64,000 bases of DNA from Maridesulfovibrio sp. (lineage in GTDB: Bacteria > Desulfobacterota > Desulfovibrionia > Desulfovibrionales > Desulfovibrionaceae), in NCBI RefSeq assembly GCF_963676065.1, contig NZ_OY780933.1:186001-250000 (forward strand). Direction: 5' to 3'. A model generated the notes under the pieces. It was not told the DNA's origin. It was given only the letters and a program-made list of their open reading frames with translations, and ran no database searches. How positions within the stretch are numbered: position 1 is the first letter of the stretch; each line of letters opens with the position of its first letter. Below, in pieces: positions 39,186-47,420 of the stretch. A program made the position numbers and the translations under genes.

Positions 39186-39416
39186 ATGTCCGCAGCTGAA
39201 AAAGTAAAAGCAATTATCGTAGACCAGCTTGGCGTATCCGAAGACGAAATTAAAGACGAAGCTTCCTTTGTTGAAGATCTCGGTGCCGACTCTCTCGACC
39301 TCACCGAACTCATCATGGCTATGGAAGAAGAGTTTGACGTCGAAATCGAAGACGAAGAAGCTCAGAAGATCCTTAAAGTCAAGGATGCAGTAGCATTCGT
39401 TGAAAGCAAACAGTAG
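39186..39416 (+). CDS. acpP: Acyl carrier protein
   Basis: A 76-residue acidic protein. The phosphopantetheine-bearing Ser lies in the invariant DSLDLTEL motif (about residue 37). It carries the growing acyl chain between FabG, FabH and FabF, all encoded here. ATG 39186 follows TTGGAGGGG; the upstream TTG is part of that ribosome-binding site. Confidence 0.97.
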   Translation: MSAAEKVKAIIVDQLGVSEDEIKDEASFVEDLGADSLDLTELIMAMEEEFDVEIEDEEAQKILKVKDAVAFVESKQ

Positions 39417-39443
39417 ACTGATTGCTTACAGGGTTTTTAAAAA

Positions 39444-39485
39444 GAGCGCCTTATTGCTCCTCACGGGCGTAAGGCGCTCCTTTTG
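39444..39485 (+). terminator. Terminator after acpP
   Basis: GAGCGCCTTA and TAAGGCGCTC pair with a 16-nt loop, then TTTT. It lies inside the acpP-fabF gap, which may let acpP be made in excess. Confidence 0.85.
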
Positions 39486-39535
39486 TATGGCCCGCCCAAA
39501 AAATTAACCCCAACATATTTTACAGGTTTAAATAT

Positions 39536-40774
39536 ATGAACAGGGTAGTAGTAACAGGCGTTTCCGCCATCACCCCCATTGGCAACGATATAGACACAAG
39601 CTGGGAGAACCTCCTTGCAGGAAAATCAGGCATTGCTGAAATCACTGCCTTTGATGCCAGCGAGTACACCGCACGAATAGCCGGTGAGGTCAAGGATTTC
39701 GATCCTAAGGAATTCATCCCCCACAAGCAGGCCAAGCGCATGGAAAGGTTCACACAGTTTGCTGTGGCAGCCAACCAGATGCTTATGGAGTCCACCGGAC
39801 TCAAGCTTGAAGGTGACGACCGCGAACGTGCCGGAGTTGTTATCGGTGTAGGCCTCGGCGGCCTTGAGACCATCGAGAAACAGCATGCCAAACTGCAAAA
39901 GTCCGGCCCCAAAAAGATCACACCTTTCTTCATCCCTATCATAATCGGTAATATGGCAGCCGGACAGGTTTCCATCTTCTCCGAAGCACAGGGACCGAAC
40001 CTGTGCATGTGTACTGCATGCGCATCCGGAACCCACGCCATCGGCACTGCATACACCGACATCATGCTCGGTCGTTCCGATGTTATGATCTGCGGCGGAG
40101 CCGAATCCACCATCACCCCGCTGGGTTTTGCCGGATTCACCGCCATGAAAGCACTCTCCACCCGCAACGACGATCCCGCCACCGCATCCCGTCCTTTCGA
40201 CGCAGGGCGTGACGGTTTTGTCATGGGTGAAGGCGCCGGTCTGCTGCTGCTGGAATCCCTTGATCACGCCCGTAAACGTGGTGCTGAGATTCTTGCGGAA
40301 GTTGTGGGCTTCGGTGCATCTTCAGATGCCTACCACATGACCGCACCGCCGGAAGACGGCGCAGGCATGGCCAGAGCCATGAACGCTGCCATTCGTGAAG
40401 CCAAGATTGATCCTTCTGAAATTGATCACATCAACGCACACGGAACTTCCACCAAACTGAACGACTTCTGTGAAACCAAAGCCATCCATAGTGTCTTTGG
40501 TGATCACGCCAAAAATATTGCCATCAGTGCTAATAAATCTCAGATCGGCCACCTTCTCGGCGGCGCGGGCGGTGTTGAAGCCGCTTTCGCGGTCAAGACA
40601 CTTGCGACCGGTATCATCCCCGGAACCGCAAACCAGATAGAAGCTGACCCCGATTGCGATCTCGATTACTGTAAAGACGGTAAACGTGAACAGCAGGTTA
40701 AATATGCACTGAGCAACTCGTTCGGCTTCGGCGGAACCAACGGCTGCATGCTGTTTAAAAAGTTTGAAGAATAA
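39536..40774 (+). CDS. fabF: Beta-ketoacyl-ACP synthase II
   Basis: A 412-residue condensing enzyme for chain elongation. The Cys-His-His triad is seen in CTACASGTHAIG, NAHGTSTKLND and NKSQIGHLLGGAGG. Length and motifs match FabF. It is the last of the fatty acid genes; dispersed repeats separate it from glyA. Confidence 0.96.
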   Translation: MNRVVVTGVSAITPIGNDIDTSWENLLAGKSGIAEITAFDASEYTARIAGEVKDFDPKEFIPHKQAKRMERFTQFAVAANQMLMESTGLKLEGDDRERAGVVIGVGLGGLETIEKQHAKLQKSGPKKITPFFIPIIIGNMAAGQVSIFSEAQGPNLCMCTACASGTHAIGTAYTDIMLGRSDVMICGGAESTITPLGFAGFTAMKALSTRNDDPATASRPFDAGRDGFVMGEGAGLLLLESLDHARKRGAEILAEVVGFGASSDAYHMTAPPEDGAGMARAMNAAIREAKIDPSEIDHINAHGTSTKLNDFCETKAIHSVFGDHAKNIAISANKSQIGHLLGGAGGVEAAFAVKTLATGIIPGTANQIEADPDCDLDYCKDGKREQQVKYALSNSFGFGGTNGCMLFKKFEE

Positions 40775-40783
40775 GAATTAAAA

Positions 40784-40860
40784 TGCCTTCGGAGACTCTC
40801 CGAGGGTCCCTTCAGGGGGACCAAAGGGACTAAGCCCCCTTTGGAATCCCTGAGGGTTTA
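40784..40860 (+). repeat. Dispersed intergenic repeat, copy B1
   Basis: Starts TGCCTTCGGAG and contains three hairpins in a row: CGGAGA/TCTCCG, GGTCCC/GGGACC and CCAAAGGG/CCCTTTGG, then GGAATCCCTGAGGG. The CCAAAGGG block with GGAATCCC matches copy D2 almost exactly (D2 is inverted). It probably also ends the fabF transcript. Confidence 0.75.
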
Positions 40861-40899
40861 TATTTGTTAGCTTAAGTAAATATTTCACTTGTCTCAGTG

Positions 40900-40980
40900 A
40901 AGCCCTATTAAAAGTTTTTGGGATTCTTAAAACCTTTTTTCAAAAAGGGATTAAACCCCCGGAGGGCCGCCGAAGGCATA
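40900..40980 (-). repeat. Dispersed intergenic repeat, copy B2
   Basis: On the minus strand it reads TGCCTTCGGCGGC, a TTTAATCCC...hairpin, then TTTTAAGAATCCCAAAAAC and CTTTTAATAGGGCTTC. It faces copy B1 tail to tail with about 40 bases between, and lies directly upstream of glyA. Confidence 0.8.
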
Positions 40981-40995
40981 AAAAAGGAGCTTGTC

Positions 40996-42234
40996 ATGGA
41001 AGAACTGATGATGAAAGACCCGGCAGTAGCGGCTGCCATCGGACAGGAAGTAACCCGCCAGATGACCAAGCTTGAACTCATCGCTTCGGAGAACTTTACC
41101 TCCACGGCGGTCCGTCAGGCCATGGGCAGCGTAATGACTCACAAGTACGCAGAAGGTTACCCCGGAAAACGTTACTACGGCGGTTGTGAATTTGTTGACC
41201 TTGCTGAAGACCTCGCCCGTGACCGTGCTAAAGAAATTTTCGGCTGCGAATACGTAAACGTACAGCCCCATTCCGGATCTCAGGCCAACATGGCTGTTTA
41301 CTTCGCTGCTCTCAAACCCGGCGACACCGTTCTCGGCATGGACCTTTCCCATGGCGGACACCTGACTCACGGTTCCCCGGTAAACTTTTCCGGTAAGCTT
41401 TTCGATATCAAATTCTACGGTGTTGATCCCGAGACCAAAACCATCAACTACGACAATGTTCTTGAAATTGCCAAAGAGTGCAAACCCAAGATGATCATTG
41501 CCGGTGCTTCCGCTTACCCCCGTATCATCGACTTCGCACGCTTCCGCCAGATCGCGGATGAAGTAGGCGCGGTACTCATGGTGGATATGGCTCACATCGC
41601 AGGCCTCATCGCTGCAGGCGTTCATCCCTCCTGCATCGAGCACGCTCACTACACCACTACCACTACCCACAAGACTCTGCGCGGTCCCCGCGGCGGTATG
41701 ATCCTCTCCACCGAGGAAAACGGTAAGGCACTTAACTCCAACATTTTCCCCGGTATTCAGGGCGGCCCGCTCATGCACGTCATCGCTGCTAAAGCGGTTG
41801 CTTTCGGCGAAGCACTCAGACCGAACTACGTTGAATACCAGAAACAGGTTGTCGCCAACGCACAGGCTCTGGCAAAGAACCTCATGGACGCAGGTTTTGA
41901 GCTCGTATCCGGCGGAACCGACAACCACCTGATGATGCTTGACCTGACCAACAAGGACATCACCGGCAAAGACGCCGAACGCGCCCTTGACGAAGCAGGT
42001 ATCACCGTCAACAAGAACACCATCCCCTTCGAGACCCGTTCCCCATTCGTTACTTCCGGCGTACGTATCGGTACACCGGCACTGACCACCCGCGGAATGA
42101 AAGAAGAAGAGATGGTAAAGGTCGCAGGCTGGATCACCGCCGCCATCGACTCCATCGGCAATGACACCAAGCTGGCCCAGATCAGCAAGGAAGTAGCCGA
42201 GTTCGCAAAATACTACCCGCTCTTCGCATACTAG
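40996..42234 (+). CDS. glyA: Serine hydroxymethyltransferase
   Basis: A 412-residue PLP enzyme that converts serine and tetrahydrofolate to glycine and methylene-THF. It shows [10 protein letters not shown], the PLP-Lys motif [14 protein letters not shown], and [15 protein letters not shown] 40996 has AAGGAG at correct distance; the longer open frame upstream runs through repeat B2 and is rejected. The gene is bracketed by repeats B2 and C in the same orientation. Confidence 0.97.
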   Translation: MEELMMKDPAVAAAIGQEVTRQMTKLELIASENFTSTAVRQAMGSVMTHKYAEGYPGKRYYGGCEFVDLAEDLARDRAKEIFGCEYVNVQPHSGSQANMAVYFAALKPGDTVLGMDLSHGGHLTHGSPVNFSGKLFDIKFYGVDPETKTINYDNVLEIAKECKPKMIIAGASAYPRIIDFARFRQIADEVGAVLMVDMAHIAGLIAAGVHPSCIEHAHYTTTTTHKTLRGPRGGMILSTEENGKALNSNIFPGIQGGPLMHVIAAKAVAFGEALRPNYVEYQKQVVANAQALAKNLMDAGFELVSGGTDNHLMMLDLTNKDITGKDAERALDEAGITVNKNTIPFETRSPFVTSGVRIGTPALTTRGMKEEEMVKVAGWITAAIDSIGNDTKLAQISKEVAEFAKYYPLFAY

Positions 42235-42289
42235 GAAGCAGTGTGGGGAAAATATCTCCCCGCACAATTTGCCGATCGAAGCGGCAAAG

Positions 42290-42381
42290 CCCAACTAAAA
42301 AAGTTTGGGATTCTTAAATCCTTTTCAATGGGTTTAAGCCGCCGGAGGCGATATGCTTTCATCAAAAGCGCGAAGCGCATC
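42290..42381 (-). repeat. Dispersed intergenic repeat, copy C
   Basis: On the minus strand: GATGCGCTTCGCGC, TTTTGAT, TCGCCTCCGGCGGC, TTAAACCC...GGATTTAA hairpin, then AAGAATCCCAAAC and TTTTTTAGTTGGGC. It has the same modules and order as copy A. A GTGGGGA hairpin (42241-42265) separates it from glyA. Confidence 0.82.
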
Positions 42382-42394
42382 ATAACCAATAAAA

Positions 42395-42424
42395 AACGGA
42401 CCCGAATATTCGGGTCCGTTTTCT
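42395..42424 (+). terminator. Terminator upstream of the dCMP deaminase gene
   Basis: A perfect 26-base palindrome centred on AATATT with arms AACGGACCCGAAT and ATTCGGGTCCGTT, followed by TTTT. Confidence 0.88.
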
Positions 42425-42449
42425 CAGCTTCAAAGAAGGGAGCATTTTC

Positions 42450-42905
42450 ATGGATAACAGAATGCCTTGGCCGGACTATTTCATGCGCATAGCGCACCTT
42501 GTCGCAGAGCGCTCCACCTGTACCCGCCGCAAAGTAGGTGCAGTAGCCGTGCTTAATAAACGCATCCTTGCCAGCGGTTACAACGGCCCGCCTTCCGGTA
42601 CCGCTCATTGCGCCGACGTAGGCTGCATCCGTGAAAAAATGGGGGTCCCATCAGGGGAACGCCATGAACTCTGCCGCGGCCTGCACGCTGAGCAGAACGT
42701 CATCATTCAAGGCGCAACCCACGGTGTTTCACTTCAGGGAGCAGAAATTTACTGCACTACCCAGCCCTGCCTTATCTGCACAAAAATGCTGATCAACACC
42801 GGGGTCTCCGCCATATATTATTCCGAAAGCTACCCGGATGAACTGTCCGAACAAATGCTCAAAGAAGCCGGAGTCAAATTTGCACTTCTTCAATTCGACA
42901 ACTAG
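42450..42905 (+). CDS. Deoxycytidylate deaminase
   Basis: A 151-residue zinc-dependent deaminase of the dCMP deaminase/ComEB family. The zinc site is in HAEQN and TQPCLIC (PCxxC), and [14 protein letters not shown] is typical of the family. It makes dUMP from dCMP for dTMP synthesis. The end overlaps the probable TTG start of ribD by 26 bases, linking it to the riboflavin operon. Confidence 0.92.
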   Translation: MDNRMPWPDYFMRIAHLVAERSTCTRRKVGAVAVLNKRILASGYNGPPSGTAHCADVGCIREKMGVPSGERHELCRGLHAEQNVIIQGATHGVSLQGAEIYCTTQPCLICTKMLINTGVSAIYYSESYPDELSEQMLKEAGVKFALLQFDN

Positions 42906-44022
42906 TCCGAACGAAGAATTCATGGCCAGAGCTGTTGAACTGGCCATGCGCGGACGAAACCGCACCGCACCGAACCCGACAGTAGGCGCGGTAATGGTCC
43001 GTGACGGACAGATTGTAGCCGAAGGCTATCACCGCTACTGCGGCGGCCTGCATGCCGAACGGGAATGCATAGCTGATGCCAAGGCCAAAGGGGTCAATAT
43101 GTCCGAATGTACTATGTTCGTGACACTTGAACCATGCAACCATCACGGCAAAACACCACCGTGCACCGAAGGTATACTTGAAGCTGGAATCCCGCATATT
43201 GTTGTCGGAACCCGCGATCCCAATCCAAAGGCCGCCGGCGGCATTGAATATCTGGTATGCAAAGGTGTGCGAGTTGATCAGGGCATCCTGAAAGAACAGT
43301 GCAAAGACCTGATCTCAGATTTTCTGTGCTGGCAGTTCAAAGACCGGCCATATTCCATTTTGAAACTGGCCTGCACTGTGGACGGCAAAATAGCAGGGAC
43401 AACCGGGGCTCAGGAAGCTGTTTCCTGCCCGGAATCTTTTCAGGATGTGCAAAGGCTGCGCTCCATGGTCGGAGCGGTTATCGTCGGCGGCAACACCCTA
43501 CGCGAAGATAACCCGAGCCTGAATTGCAGGCTTGATCCTCTGCCCGACAACTTTCATCAGCCTAAAGCTGTGGTTGTAACCGGTCACCTGCCGGAAAATC
43601 ACGACGATTACACCCTGACCACAACCCGCGCCGCTGAAACAATTTTCTGGACCAGTGAGGAACAGGCAGCTACAAAGACTGCCACCGAGTTGAAAGACAA
43701 GGGAATTGAAGTACAGCCCCTTCCCAGCGGGAAAAAAGGTCTTATACTTGAAAGCGGATTCAAAATATTGCGCCAAAGGCACTCCATACTGCGCACGCTG
43801 TGTGAAGGAGGCGGTAAACTGGCCTGCTCCCTGGCTGAACAGGGACTGATGGACGAATTTGTCATGTATCAGGCTCCTCGTATACTGGGGAATGTCCAAG
43901 GCAGAGCCAATTTCGCAGGGTCCGGCAATAAACTCATCAGCGATACGATGGAACTACGCGTAAGCCGCGTAGAACAAAGTGGCCGTGATTTAAAAATAGT
44001 TTTCAAACCCGAAGGACAATAA
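42880..44022 (+). CDS. ribD: Bifunctional riboflavin deaminase/reductase RibD
   Basis: A 380-residue enzyme with an N-terminal deaminase ([21 protein letters not shown] zinc motifs) and a C-terminal NADPH reductase domain ([14 protein letters not shown] onwards). It performs the second and third steps of riboflavin synthesis. The start is uncertain: homologues carry several residues before FMARA, so the TTG at 42880 with GGAG upstream is preferred over the ATG at 42922, which would cut this N-terminus. The frame extends further into the deaminase gene, but without a credible start. Confidence 0.93.
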   Translation: MHFFNSTTSPNEEFMARAVELAMRGRNRTAPNPTVGAVMVRDGQIVAEGYHRYCGGLHAERECIADAKAKGVNMSECTMFVTLEPCNHHGKTPPCTEGILEAGIPHIVVGTRDPNPKAAGGIEYLVCKGVRVDQGILKEQCKDLISDFLCWQFKDRPYSILKLACTVDGKIAGTTGAQEAVSCPESFQDVQRLRSMVGAVIVGGNTLREDNPSLNCRLDPLPDNFHQPKAVVVTGHLPENHDDYTLTTTRAAETIFWTSEEQAATKTATELKDKGIEVQPLPSGKKGLILESGFKILRQRHSILRTLCEGGGKLACSLAEQGLMDEFVMYQAPRILGNVQGRANFAGSGNKLISDTMELRVSRVEQSGRDLKIVFKPEGQ

Positions 44023-44025
44023 ACG

Positions 44026-44682
44026 ATGTTCACCGGACTGATTCAGGGAAAAGGACGCGTTGAAAAAGCCGAGAACAGGGGCGGTGAAACCCGTTTCAAA
44101 ATCAGTGCTCCAAGCATTAAAGATTATGAAAAGGGCGAATCCATAGCCATTAACGGGGTATGCCTGACTGTTGAAACCTATAGTGACAGCTGGTTTACCT
44201 GCTATGCCAGTAAAGAATCAATGTCGGTCACCAATCTCGGAAAACTTAAACGCGGATCGATGATAAACTATGAACGCGCGCTGGCCATGGGCGACCGATT
44301 GGGCGGCCACATTGTATCCGGTCATGTGGATTGTCTGGGTTCTGTTGAATCTGTACGTCCCGCAGGTGAATCCAAAATTTACCGCATTAAATTTCCTTCC
44401 GAGCACGGTAAATATTTTGTTCCCAAAGGATCGGTGGCTCTTGACGGAATAAGCCTGACAATCAACGATTGCGGCCCGGACTATCTGGAAGTGAACATAA
44501 TTCCCGAAACACAGCAGGAAACGACAATCTCCCAATGGACACCGGGATACGCGGTAAACATCGAGACTGATGTCATCGGCAAATACGTTGAGCGGATGGT
44601 CGCGCCTTGGACCGGAGCCAAGGTTGAGGAAAAACCGCAGAGTAAGCTTACAATGGATTTCCTGCGTGAAAATGGTTTTTAA
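44026..44682 (+). CDS. ribE: Riboflavin synthase, alpha subunit
   Basis: A 218-residue protein with two lumazine-binding repeats: MFTGLIQGKGRVE at the N-terminus and a second repeat beginning around GHIVSGHVDCLGSV. It dismutates two lumazines to riboflavin and a pyrimidine. It starts three bases after ribD. The final step enzyme of the pathway is therefore next to ribBA and ribH. Confidence 0.95.
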   Translation: MFTGLIQGKGRVEKAENRGGETRFKISAPSIKDYEKGESIAINGVCLTVETYSDSWFTCYASKESMSVTNLGKLKRGSMINYERALAMGDRLGGHIVSGHVDCLGSVESVRPAGESKIYRIKFPSEHGKYFVPKGSVALDGISLTINDCGPDYLEVNIIPETQQETTISQWTPGYAVNIETDVIGKYVERMVAPWTGAKVEEKPQSKLTMDFLRENGF

Positions 44683-44840
44683 ATAAACCTATTTTCATAT
44701 ATAACATGCTGAAATAAAACGACAAAAAAACATATTTCACCCTTTCTGTTTTTTGATGTATGAAGACAGACCTGTTTGTTTATTCGGACAGCGATTTTTT
44801 TAAATAACCCTCCGCTTGTCGGAGCATGAGGATAACGAAT

Positions 44841-46058
44841 ATGCCTTTCTGCACTATTGAAGAAGCAATTGAGGACCTCCGTAAAGGTAAAATGGTCATC
44901 ATGGTCGATGACGAAGACCGTGAAAATGAAGGTGATCTTGTCTGCGCCGCAGAAAAAGTGACCCCTGAAATCATTAACTTCATGGCTACTCACGGCAGAG
45001 GGCTTATCTGCCTCGCCATGTCCGGTGAAATGGTCGACCATTTGAAGCTGCCGCTTATGGCTCAGTCAAACGCTTCCCAGTTCGGTACCAACTTTACGGT
45101 TTCTATTGAAGCACGGGAAGGTGTTACCACCGGGATTTCCGCAGCTGACCGCGCCACAACCATTCTGGCCGCTGTTAAAGATGGAGCCGAAGCAGAGGAC
45201 ATTGTTTCCCCCGGTCATATATTCCCCCTGCGCGCAAAAGACGGCGGAGTTCTGGTTCGTGCCGGACAGACTGAAGGCAGCGTAGACCTCGCCCGCCTCT
45301 CAGGCCTGAAACCCGCAGGCGTAATCTGCGAAATAATGAAAGAAGACGGCACCATGGCCCGCCTTCCCGACCTCAAAATATACGCTAAAGAACACAATCT
45401 CAAAATCTGCTCCACTGAAGACCTTATCAAATACCGTATGAAATTCGGCAGCCACACCGTCACCCGCGAGGCTGATGCGGAACTGCCTACACGTTGGGGT
45501 GATTTCAAGGCTTCAGCTTTCCATTCAAGCGAAGATAACCGCACCCACATCGCTCTTATTATGGGTGATATTGAACCGAGTGAGCCGGTGCTTGTCCGTG
45601 TTCATTCCGAATGCCTTACCGGTGATGTTTTCGGTTCCCAGCGCTGTGACTGCGGTGATCAGCTCGCTTCCGCTATGTGCATGATCCGCAACGAAGGCAA
45701 AGGCGTACTTCTGTACATGCGTCAGGAAGGACGAGGTATCGGCCTCGGCAACAAGATCAAGGCCTATCACCTGCAGGATCTCGGTTGCGACACAGTCGAA
45801 GCCAACGAGAAACTCGGCTTCAAGGCGGATCTGCGTGAATATGGAACAGGTGCCCAGATTCTGGTTCAGCTCGGAATAACCAAAATGAAGCTCATGACCA
45901 ATAATCCCAAAAAGATTGTAGGACTTGAAGGCTACGGACTTGAAGTTACCGAGCGTGTGCCCATCGAAATGGATGCCTGCGAAATGAATCTCGATTACCT
46001 GAAAACCAAAAAAGAAAAGATGGGCCATATGCTGGATCATCTTGATGATAAAAAATAA
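44841..46058 (+). CDS. ribBA: 3,4-dihydroxy-2-butanone-4-phosphate synthase / GTP cyclohydrolase II
   Basis: A 405-residue fusion. The N-terminal RibB half has [18 protein letters not shown] and the Arg/Glu-rich site up to about residue 200. The C-terminal RibA half shows the zinc-binding [17 protein letters not shown] and RQEGRGIGL. It supplies both riboflavin precursors. ATG 44841 is preferred (AGGA eight bases upstream); ATG 44826 would add five residues. The 5' region (44683-44840) has no recognisable FMN riboswitch. Confidence 0.95.
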   Translation: MPFCTIEEAIEDLRKGKMVIMVDDEDRENEGDLVCAAEKVTPEIINFMATHGRGLICLAMSGEMVDHLKLPLMAQSNASQFGTNFTVSIEAREGVTTGISAADRATTILAAVKDGAEAEDIVSPGHIFPLRAKDGGVLVRAGQTEGSVDLARLSGLKPAGVICEIMKEDGTMARLPDLKIYAKEHNLKICSTEDLIKYRMKFGSHTVTREADAELPTRWGDFKASAFHSSEDNRTHIALIMGDIEPSEPVLVRVHSECLTGDVFGSQRCDCGDQLASAMCMIRNEGKGVLLYMRQEGRGIGLGNKIKAYHLQDLGCDTVEANEKLGFKADLREYGTGAQILVQLGITKMKLMTNNPKKIVGLEGYGLEVTERVPIEMDACEMNLDYLKTKKEKMGHMLDHLDDKK

Positions 46059-46073
46059 AAAGGGAGAAGCACC

Positions 46074-46544
46074 ATGCCTCATATCAAAACTATTGAAGGT
46101 CAGCTCGATTCCAAGGGCCTGAAAATTGCGCTCGTTGCCGGCCGTTTCAACGATATCATCGTTGACAGACTGGTTGGCGGAGCTGTTGATTACCTTGCCC
46201 GCCACGGCTGCAACAAAGAAGACATGACTCTGGTCAAAGTTCCCGGTGCATTCGAAATCCCCGTTGTTACCAAAAAACTTGCTGAATCCGGCAAATATGA
46301 TGGAATCGTGGTTCTCGGTGCTGTTATCCGCGGCGCAACTCCCCATTTTGACTATGTCTGCAATGAGTGCGCAAAAGGTGTCGCTCAGGTAATCATGGAC
46401 AAAACCCTGCCTATCGGCTTTGGTCTGTTGACATGTGATACCATTGATCAGGCTGTCGAACGTGCCGGTTCCAAAGCTGGCAACAAAGGCGTTGAAGCAG
46501 CTTCCGCAATGCTGGAAACTGTCCGCGTTTTGCAGCAGCTTTAA
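46074..46544 (+). CDS. ribH: 6,7-dimethyl-8-ribityllumazine synthase
   Basis: A 156-residue enzyme that condenses the pyrimidine and butanone phosphate to lumazine. [25 protein letters not shown] and [16 protein letters not shown] are family motifs. It completes the riboflavin operon with ribD, ribE and ribBA. Confidence 0.97.
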   Translation: MPHIKTIEGQLDSKGLKIALVAGRFNDIIVDRLVGGAVDYLARHGCNKEDMTLVKVPGAFEIPVVTKKLAESGKYDGIVVLGAVIRGATPHFDYVCNECAKGVAQVIMDKTLPIGFGLLTCDTIDQAVERAGSKAGNKGVEAASAMLETVRVLQQL

Positions 46545-46565
46545 ATAAAGTTTGCAGATTTCGGA

Positions 46566-46655
46566 CTGTTTCTTTAGAAACAGCCATGATTGCTGAACAT
46601 AAATAGAAGGCATACGGTCTCCGTCCTACAGTCTGGAGGCCGTATGCCTGTTGTG
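46566..46655 (+). terminator. Tandem hairpins after ribH
   Basis: CTGTTTC-TTTA-GAAACAG (46566-46583) and a longer hairpin AGGCATACGG...CCGTATGCCT (46608-46649), the latter followed by a T-rich stretch. Together they probably end the riboflavin transcript before nusB. Confidence 0.65.
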
Positions 46656-46732
46656 TTGTTTAAATAACAATTTAGATGTATCTTGCGTTGCACGGCAACT
46701 CTAGCCGCTACACCCGCAACCGCAGGATAGTG

Positions 46733-47200
46733 ATGCAGATGTCCCAAACTAAAGGTTTAAGAAGAAAAGGCCGCATACTTGCTTTTCAGGTACTTTACGG
46801 CTTGAGTTTTGTCCCTCCCCACGGCGGATGGACATGTGAACGTATTTATAACCAGAGCCCCGCAGTGCTCAGGGAAGAAGAAGAGGATCTGATCCTATAC
46901 GCCCGCCAGTTGCTAATCGGAATCTGGGATGTGCAGGAAGAACTTGACGAAGTTATCAGCCGCTACTCCAAACACTGGAAGATCGAAAGAATCGCAAAAG
47001 TCGAACTGGCAATCTTGAGACTGGCAGTTTTCGAGCTGATTCATAAACCCGACATCCCGCTGAAAGTGGGTATTAACGAGGGAATAGAACTGGCCAAGAA
47101 GTTCGGTGACGGCAACTCCCGCAACTTCATTAATGGAATTCTCGATGCCGTAGCCCGCGACATCGACACCGGTAAATTCAAAGTGGAAAAAAATTTCTAA
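46733..47200 (+). CDS. nusB: Transcription antitermination factor NusB
   Basis: A 155-residue all-helical protein. The NusB signatures GRILAFQVLYGL near the start, RIAKVELAILRLAVFEL and VGINEGIELAKKFG, and NFINGILDAVARD are present. It joins NusE in rRNA antitermination complexes. ATG 46733 is chosen with AGGA upstream; an open frame further upstream has no homology. Placement after ribH is common in bacteria. Confidence 0.95.
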   Translation: MQMSQTKGLRRKGRILAFQVLYGLSFVPPHGGWTCERIYNQSPAVLREEEEDLILYARQLLIGIWDVQEELDEVISRYSKHWKIERIAKVELAILRLAVFELIHKPDIPLKVGINEGIELAKKFGDGNSRNFINGILDAVARDIDTGKFKVEKNF

Positions 47201-47209
47201 TTGTTTGGA

Positions 47210-47285
47210 TACCCCTGCCGGGGGGTCTTAAACCCTTTTGTAAAAAGGGTTTAAGAATCCCAAAAACTTTTATCGGGGCTTCGCC
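47210..47285 (+). repeat. Dispersed intergenic repeat, copy D1
   Basis: Reads CTGCCGGGGGGTC, CTTAAACCC...GGGTTTAA hairpin, then AAGAATCCCAAAAAC and TTTTATCGGGGCTTCGCC. It has the same right module as copies A, B2 and C, with a different left end. Confidence 0.8.
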
Positions 47286-47319
47286 AATTAGTAATAACCA
47301 AATGTCATAAACTAAAAAA

Positions 47320-47398
47320 CAAACAGGGATTCCAAAGGGGCTTAGTCCCTTTGGCCGCCTGAGGCGAAATCAAATCGTCAAAAGCGCGAAGCGCATCA
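47320..47398 (-). repeat. Dispersed intergenic repeat, copy D2
   Basis: On the minus strand: GATGCGCTTCGCGC, TTTTGACGATTTGA, TTTCGCCTCAGGCGGC, CCAAAGGG...CCCTTTGG hairpin, then AATCCCTGTTTG. It combines the left module of copies A and C with the central hairpin of copy B1. D1 and D2 are convergent, as B1 and B2 are. Confidence 0.82.
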
Positions 47399-47420
47399 GC
47401 GTCCCAGAAGGATTTTCATA

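Noticed and set aside
44683..44840. Possible FMN riboswitch before ribBA
   Set aside because: The conserved FMN aptamer sequence blocks were not found; only weak imperfect pairing near the ribBA start.
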